From contig JAAWSV010000015.1 of NCBI GenBank assembly GCA_022801715.1, positions 1-55,895 of the forward strand: a stretch of 55,895 bases of DNA, written 5' to 3'. The notes beneath the pieces were generated by a model. That model saw nothing but the letters and a program-made list of their open reading frames with translations, searched no databases and was not told where the DNA came from. The DNA comes from Oscillospiraceae bacterium (GTDB lineage Bacteria > Bacillota > Clostridia > Oscillospirales > Oscillospiraceae). Within the stretch, counting starts at the first letter, position 1; every line of letters starts with the position of its first letter. Position numbers and translations under genes: made by a program. Below, in pieces: positions 51,939 to 55,895 of the stretch.

Positions 51939-53107
51939 AGTCTCTTCTCCTCTCCGCCGCCGTGGAGCAGCCGCTCATGTGCCAATACCATCACCGCCAA
52001 GAGAGCCAGCAGGTACACCGGGAACAGCGCCGCGGCGCCCCGTCCGGCGGCGAGACCGAACAGCGGCGGCATCAGGCAGGTGCCCACATAGGCGCTGGCC
52101 ATCTCCACGCCGATTACCGCCTGGGACCGCGCCGCGCCGAAGTGGTCCGGGGTGGCGTGGATCACGCTGGGATAGATGGGGGCACAGCCCAGCCCGATGA
52201 GGAGCAGCCCCGCCAGCGCCGCCGGCGCCCCCAGAGGCAGGGCCGCCGCGATCACACCCAGGGCGATGATCCCCTGGCCCAGCCGGACCATCTGCCGGTC
52301 ATTGAGCTTGTAGGTGAGAAAGCCGCTGAGGGCCCGGCCGGCGGTGATGCCGATGAAGAAGAGCCCGGCGTACCCCGCCGCCGTCTCCGCCGGAACCCCC
52401 CGGCAGAGGGTGAGGTAGCTGCTGCTCCACAGGGAGGCGGTGGACTCCAGGGCGCAGTAGGCAAAGAAGGTGGCCATACTGGCTCGTGCCTTGGGGATGG
52501 ATAGGATCTCCCGCAGGGACAGGGGCCGGGCTGTTTCGCCGCCGCCCTCCCCGCCTCCCGCCGGCCCCCGCCAGAGGGGCAGACTGAGCAGGAGGATGGC
52601 TGTCAAAGCGATCTGGAGCACCGCCACCGTGCGGTAGCCGCCGCTCCAGTGCCCCCCGCCGGAGAGGACCCGCCCGATGATGTAGGGCCCCAGGGAGGCC
52701 CCCACCCCCCACATGCAGTGGAGCCAGCTCATGTGGCGGCTGGCGTAGTGGAGGGCCACGTAGTTGTTCAGGGCCGCGTCCACGCTCCCCGCCCCCAGGC
52801 CGTAGGGCACCGCCCAGAGGCAGAGCATCCAGAACCGGCCGCTGACCGAGAAGCCGAAGAGGGCCGCCGCCGTCATGGCCACGCTGACCGCCGTCACCCG
52901 CCCCGTGCCGAAGCGTCGGGTGAGCCGGTCGCTCTGAAGGCTGGAGACGATGGTGCCGCCGGAGATGATTATGGAGATGATCCCCGCGCAGGACACCGGC
53001 ACGCCCAGGCCCCCGTACATGGAGGGCCAGGCCGCCCCCAGCAGGGAGTCCGGCAGGCCGAGACTGATAAACGACAGGTAAATAACCGCCAAAAGAAGCT
53101 GAATCAT
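51926..53107 (-). CDS. Major facilitator superfamily transporter
   Basis: Protein of 393 residues with 12 predicted helices in two halves, separated by a Gly/Glu-rich cytoplasmic loop (about 185-205). The loop 2-3 signature appears as SDRLTRRFGTGRV (about 59-71). It resembles the sugar/fucose-permease-like (FucP/YfkF-type) branch in overall plan, but substrate cannot be read from sequence. It is divergent from an AraC regulator whose putative operator lies between them, so that regulator probably controls it. Confidence 0.87.
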   Translation of the reverse strand: MIQLLLAVIYLSFISLGLPDSLLGAAWPSMYGGLGVPVSCAGIISIIISGGTIVSSLQSDRLTRRFGTGRVTAVSVAMTAAALFGFSVSGRFWMLCLWAVPYGLGAGSVDAALNNYVALHYASRHMSWLHCMWGVGASLGPYIIGRVLSGGGHWSGGYRTVAVLQIALTAILLLSLPLWRGPAGGGEGGGETARPLSLREILSIPKARASMATFFAYCALESTASLWSSSYLTLCRGVPAETAAGYAGLFFIGITAGRALSGFLTYKLNDRQMVRLGQGIIALGVIAAALPLGAPAALAGLLLIGLGCAPIYPSVIHATPDHFGAARSQAVIGVEMASAYVGTCLMPPLFGLAAGRGAAALFPVYLLALLAVMVLAHERLLHGGGEEKRLCLL

Positions 53108-53162
53108 CTTGTATTCCTCCTCCTGTTCTGCTATGATATTACCACTAAAAATCCGGGAGTGT

Positions 53163-53194
53163 TAGGACAAAAGAGCCGTATCCATAGGACAAAA
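53163..53194. promoter_or_regulatory. Direct repeat, likely AraC-type operator
   Basis: TAGGACAAAA occurs at 53163-53172 and 53185-53194, exactly 22 bp apart (about two helical turns), in the 110-nt gap between the divergent MFS and AraC genes. AraC-family proteins bind such tandem half-sites (family knowledge). No strong -35 is seen for either gene. Confidence 0.55.
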
Positions 53195-53217
53195 CCGTCA
53201 AAGGAGGGAGGACCCCC

Positions 53218-54162
53218 ATGGCCCTGAAGGAGTGTGTCTCCACCGTGGACGAGCGGGGGCGGGAGCTTTTGGAGCACGGCACCGCCCTGTTCCCCGCCGT
53301 CTGCTACCACGACAATTTAGAGGTGATGAAGGTCCCCTGGCACTGGCACGAGGAGATCGAGACCACCATTGTGGAGGGCGGCGACATCGTCCTCTCCGTG
53401 GGGGGCGAGACCTGCCGGGTGCGGCCCGGGGACGGCTTTTTCATCAACACCGGCGTCCTCCACGGGATGTGGCCCGCCGCCGCGGGTCCCTGCCGCCTGC
53501 GGGCGGTGCTCTACCACCCCCGCCTGGTGGGCGGCGGTATCGACAGCATCTTCTATCAGGGGTATCTCCAGCCCCTGCTGTCCGACCCCTGCCGCCCCTA
53601 CGTCCTCCTGCACCAAAGCGTGCCCTGGGAGCGGGAGGCGCTGGAGGCCATCCAGCGGGCCTGGGAGGCCTGCGCCGAGGAGCCGCCGGGCTACGAGTTC
53701 CAGGTCCGCGCCGCCCTGTCGCGGGAGGTATTCCTGCTGTGCGCCCACTGTCCGGCGGAGCGGAGGACCCCGCCGGAGCGCACCCTCCGCGCCGGGGAGC
53801 GGATCAAGGCGATGCTCCAGCACATCGAGGAGCACTACGGCGAGGAGCTGACCACCGCCCGCATCGCCCGGAGCGCCGCGGTGAGCGAGAGCGAGTGCCT
53901 GCGGTGCTTTCGCGCCATGCTGGGGACCACGCCGATTCAGTATGTGAAGCAGCTGCGCATCCAGAAGGCGGCGGAGCTGCTCCTCTCCACCGGACGGCGG
54001 GTGGCGGACATCGCCGCCCAGTGCGGCTTCCAGGATGCCAGCTATTTTACGCGCACCTTTCGGGAGCACAGGGGCTGTTCCCCGGCGGAGTATCGAAGGA
54101 ACCGGGGTCTCGCCGCCCCGGAAACGTCCCCGCACCCCCTGCCCCCGGATCAACATCATTAA
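53218..54162 (+). CDS. AraC-family transcriptional regulator
   Basis: Regulator of 314 residues. An N-terminal cupin sensor (about 35-110) has HWHEEIETTIVEGGDIVLSVGG and a FINTGVLHGM strand, typical of sugar- or small-ligand-binding arms. The C-terminal pair of helix-turn-helices (about 210-305) has TTARIARSAAVSESECLRCF and RVADIAAQCGFQDASYFTRTF. The ATG at 53218 follows AAGGAGGGAGG. Probably controls the divergent transporter; the inducer is unknown. Confidence 0.93.
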   Translation: MALKECVSTVDERGRELLEHGTALFPAVCYHDNLEVMKVPWHWHEEIETTIVEGGDIVLSVGGETCRVRPGDGFFINTGVLHGMWPAAAGPCRLRAVLYHPRLVGGGIDSIFYQGYLQPLLSDPCRPYVLLHQSVPWEREALEAIQRAWEACAEEPPGYEFQVRAALSREVFLLCAHCPAERRTPPERTLRAGERIKAMLQHIEEHYGEELTTARIARSAAVSESECLRCFRAMLGTTPIQYVKQLRIQKAAELLLSTGRRVADIAAQCGFQDASYFTRTFREHRGCSPAEYRRNRGLAAPETSPHPLPPDQHH

Positions 54163-54180
54163 AATACCCTCTGCCAGCCA

Positions 54181-54210
54181 TTGACAAGACCATGTTAGAC
54201 CTCTTATAAT
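54181..54210 (+). promoter_or_regulatory. Promoter of the chemotaxis receptor gene
   Basis: A perfect TTGACA at 54181-54186 and a perfect TATAAT at 54205-54210 with an 18-nt spacer. An 18-nt perfect palindrome (AGGGGCGCC/GGCGCCCCT, 54225-54242) lies in the leader. Confidence 0.88.
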
Positions 54211-54272
54211 AGAACCATCACCACAGGGGCGCCGGCGCCCCTTCTATTATGTTGTTGTTGAGGTGCAGAGAG

Positions 54273-55895
54273 ATGAGAAGTATCCGTAAAAAGATCACCG
54301 TCTGCCTGATGGCGACAGTCCTGGTTGCCCTGTTTGCCGTGGGAGGCGTCAGCATCGCCCTGAACTACCGCAGTACCGTGGCCACCGTGGACCAGATGAT
54401 GAGCGAGACCGCCGTCCTGGCCGCCGAGCGCATCGAGCAGGAGCTCACCGCCTACAAGAATGTGGCGATGGACACCGGCTGTATCCCCCAGCTCTCCGAC
54501 GACGACGTGCCTCTCGCGGAGAAGCAGGCCATCATCGACGAGCGCTGTGAGATGCACAACTTCCAGCGGGGCAATATCATCGGCCTCAACGGCTACAGCA
54601 TCTTTGACGGCAAGGACTACTCCGACCGGGAGTACGTGCAGCAGGCCATGAAGGGCAATGTCTATGTCTCCCAGCCCCTGATCAGCAAGATCACCGGCGA
54701 TCTCTCCATCATGGTGGCCGCCCCCCTCTATGACAACGGCCAGCAGGGCGGCCGTGTGGTGGGCGTGGTCTACTTCGTGCCCCCGGAGACCTTCCTCAAC
54801 GATATTGTCTCCTCCATCAAGCTGGGGGAGACCAGCCGTACCTATATGATCAACCGCGACGGCGACACCATCGCCGACATCACCCTGGACACCATCACCA
54901 CCCAGAATATCGAGCGGGAGGCCCAGAGCGACAGCTCCCTGAAGAGCCTGGCCGCCATCCACGCCGCCATGCGCCGGGGGGAGAACGGCTTCGGCGGCTT
55001 CCGGGCCGCGGACGGCCCCCGCTACGCGGCCTACGCCCCGGTGAACGGCACCGACGGGTGGAGCGTGGCCGTCACCGCCATGAAGAAGGACTACCTGACG
55101 GACACCTACATGGGGATGCTCCTTAATATTCTGGTGATGATCGCCTCCATCGCCGCCTCCATCGTGGTGGCCCTGAAGCTCTCCAGCAATATCAGCCTGC
55201 CCATGCAGGCCTGCGCCAAGCGGATGAAGCAGCTGGTGCAGGGGGACCTGGAGTCCCCGGTGCCGGAGACCACCAGCCAGGATGAGACCGCGGAGCTGAT
55301 TCACTCCACCGCGGAGATGGTGGCGGGGCTGAACACCATCATCAAGGACATCCGCTACCTCCTCACGGAGATGGCCAACCGGAATTTGGATATCCGTTCC
55401 GCCCACCCGGACGCCTACGTGGGGGACTTCCAGAATATTCTGTTGTCCATGCGCACGCTGAAGGTGGAGCTCAGCGGCGCCATGCGGCAGATCAACGGCT
55501 CCGCCGCGCAGGTGTCCAACGCCAGCGCGCAGGTGTCCAACGGGGCCCAGTCCCTGGCGCAGGGCGCCACGGAGCAGGCCAGCTCTGTGGAGGAGCTGGC
55601 GGCCACCATCACGGACATCTCCCAGAGCGCCCAGCGCACCTCCCAGGCCGCTGTGGAGGCGGGCAAGTACGTGGAGCAGGCCGGCGGGCAGCTGGGGATC
55701 AGCGTGGAGCACGTGAAGGAGCTGAACGCCGCCATGGAGAAGATCTCCGCCTCCTCCGAGGAGATCAGCAAGATCATCGCCGCCATTGAGAACATCGCCT
55801 TCCAGACCAACATCCTGGCCCTGAACGCCGCCGTGGAGGCCGCCCGGGCGGGCAGCGCCGGCAAGGGCTTCGCCGTGGTGGCCGACGAGGTGCGC
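54273..55895 (+). CDS. Methyl-accepting chemotaxis protein (runs off the window)
   Basis: The first 541 residues are present; the frame is open to the last base, so the C-terminus is missing. TM1 (about 10-30) is followed by a dCache-type sensor (about 35-270; [18 protein letters not shown] and [17 protein letters not shown] are typical), TM2 (about 283-307), HAMP (about 305-360) and the start of the methylated signalling coiled coil, which repeats [20 protein letters not shown] and reaches [12 protein letters not shown] (near the hairpin tip) and VVADEVR. The ATG at 54273 has GAGGTG about 8 nt upstream. It would sense a small external ligand; no chemotaxis operon is in the window. Confidence 0.93.
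   Translation, partial: MRSIRKKITVCLMATVLVALFAVGGVSIALNYRSTVATVDQMMSETAVLAAERIEQELTAYKNVAMDTGCIPQLSDDDVPLAEKQAIIDERCEMHNFQRGNIIGLNGYSIFDGKDYSDREYVQQAMKGNVYVSQPLISKITGDLSIMVAAPLYDNGQQGGRVVGVVYFVPPETFLNDIVSSIKLGETSRTYMINRDGDTIADITLDTITTQNIEREAQSDSSLKSLAAIHAAMRRGENGFGGFRAADGPRYAAYAPVNGTDGWSVAVTAMKKDYLTDTYMGMLLNILVMIASIAASIVVALKLSSNISLPMQACAKRMKQLVQGDLESPVPETTSQDETAELIHSTAEMVAGLNTIIKDIRYLLTEMANRNLDIRSAHPDAYVGDFQNILLSMRTLKVELSGAMRQINGSAAQVSNASAQVSNGAQSLAQGATEQASSVEELAATITDISQSAQRTSQAAVEAGKYVEQAGGQLGISVEHVKELNAAMEKISASSEEISKIIAAIENIAFQTNILALNAAVEAARAGSAGKGFAVVADEVR

Overview
The window is chromosomal DNA of a high-GC, endospore-forming Clostridia. The evidence is sporulation genes (spoVB, yabP, yabQ), RqcP next to DivIC, surface proteins anchored by SLH domains, a CIRCE-controlled groESL, hemZ and a recJ-rel-dtd operon. 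This mix is typical of Oscillospiraceae and relatives such as Oscillibacter or Flavonifractor; that placement is inferred from gene content and style, not from a search.

Layout. 1-1,570: a hairpin array and two membrane proteins of unknown function. 1,570-2,550: a long repeat-rich gap. 2,554-6,965: mfd coupled to a PrsA-like foldase lipoprotein. 7,200-8,380: a monocistronic SLH protein. 8,439-10,359 (minus): rqcP, an SMI1/KNR4 gene, yabP, yabQ and divIC. 10,532-13,266 (minus): HU, the SpoVB flippase and a zinc-ribbon protein. 13,524-21,898 (minus): a tightly packed run recJ-rel-dtd-unknown-MBL hydrolase-hemZ-uridine kinase family, with many ATGA overlaps. 22,363-25,119 (minus): a CPA2 antiporter and an ECF sigma/anti-sigma pair. 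25,459-32,258 (minus): two very large SLH surface proteins. 32,300-37,659 (minus): a purine salvage operon with a permease, adenine deaminase and a divergent deaminase paralogue. 37,885-40,006 (plus): an rRNA methyltransferase and a lipid kinase. 40,654-43,125 (plus): promoter, CIRCE, groES and groEL. 43,547-48,206: a low-GC helix-turn-helix gene, acyl-ACP thioesterase, MscS channel, a DUF4349 lipoprotein and a VanY-type carboxypeptidase. 48,364-51,483 (minus): a two-component system with a third membrane protein. 51,696-53,107 (minus): an HPr-like protein and an MFS transporter, divergent from an AraC regulator at 53,218. 54,273 to the end: a chemotaxis receptor cut off by the window.

The most unusual content is non-coding. 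At least four families of palindromic repeats fill the intergenic gaps: (i) GTAG-headed REP-like hairpins with compensatory stem changes, often as inverted pairs; (ii) a composite element of about 460-540 bp carrying a nested 68-nt RNA-like fold, in two long copies and one partial copy; (iii) an element found just downstream of minus-strand genes whose terminal hairpin supplies their stop codon in two cases; and (iv) dense arrays of back-to-back hairpins, including ten between groES and groEL. No transposase for any of them lies in the window.

Other notable points are a surface protein joining BspA-like leucine-rich repeats, an InlB-type repeat, a putative papain-like cysteine peptidase and SLH anchors, with a local GC drop; an adenine-deaminase paralogue that has lost several catalytic motifs; and an SMI1/KNR4 gene inserted in the rqcP-yabP-yabQ-divIC block.
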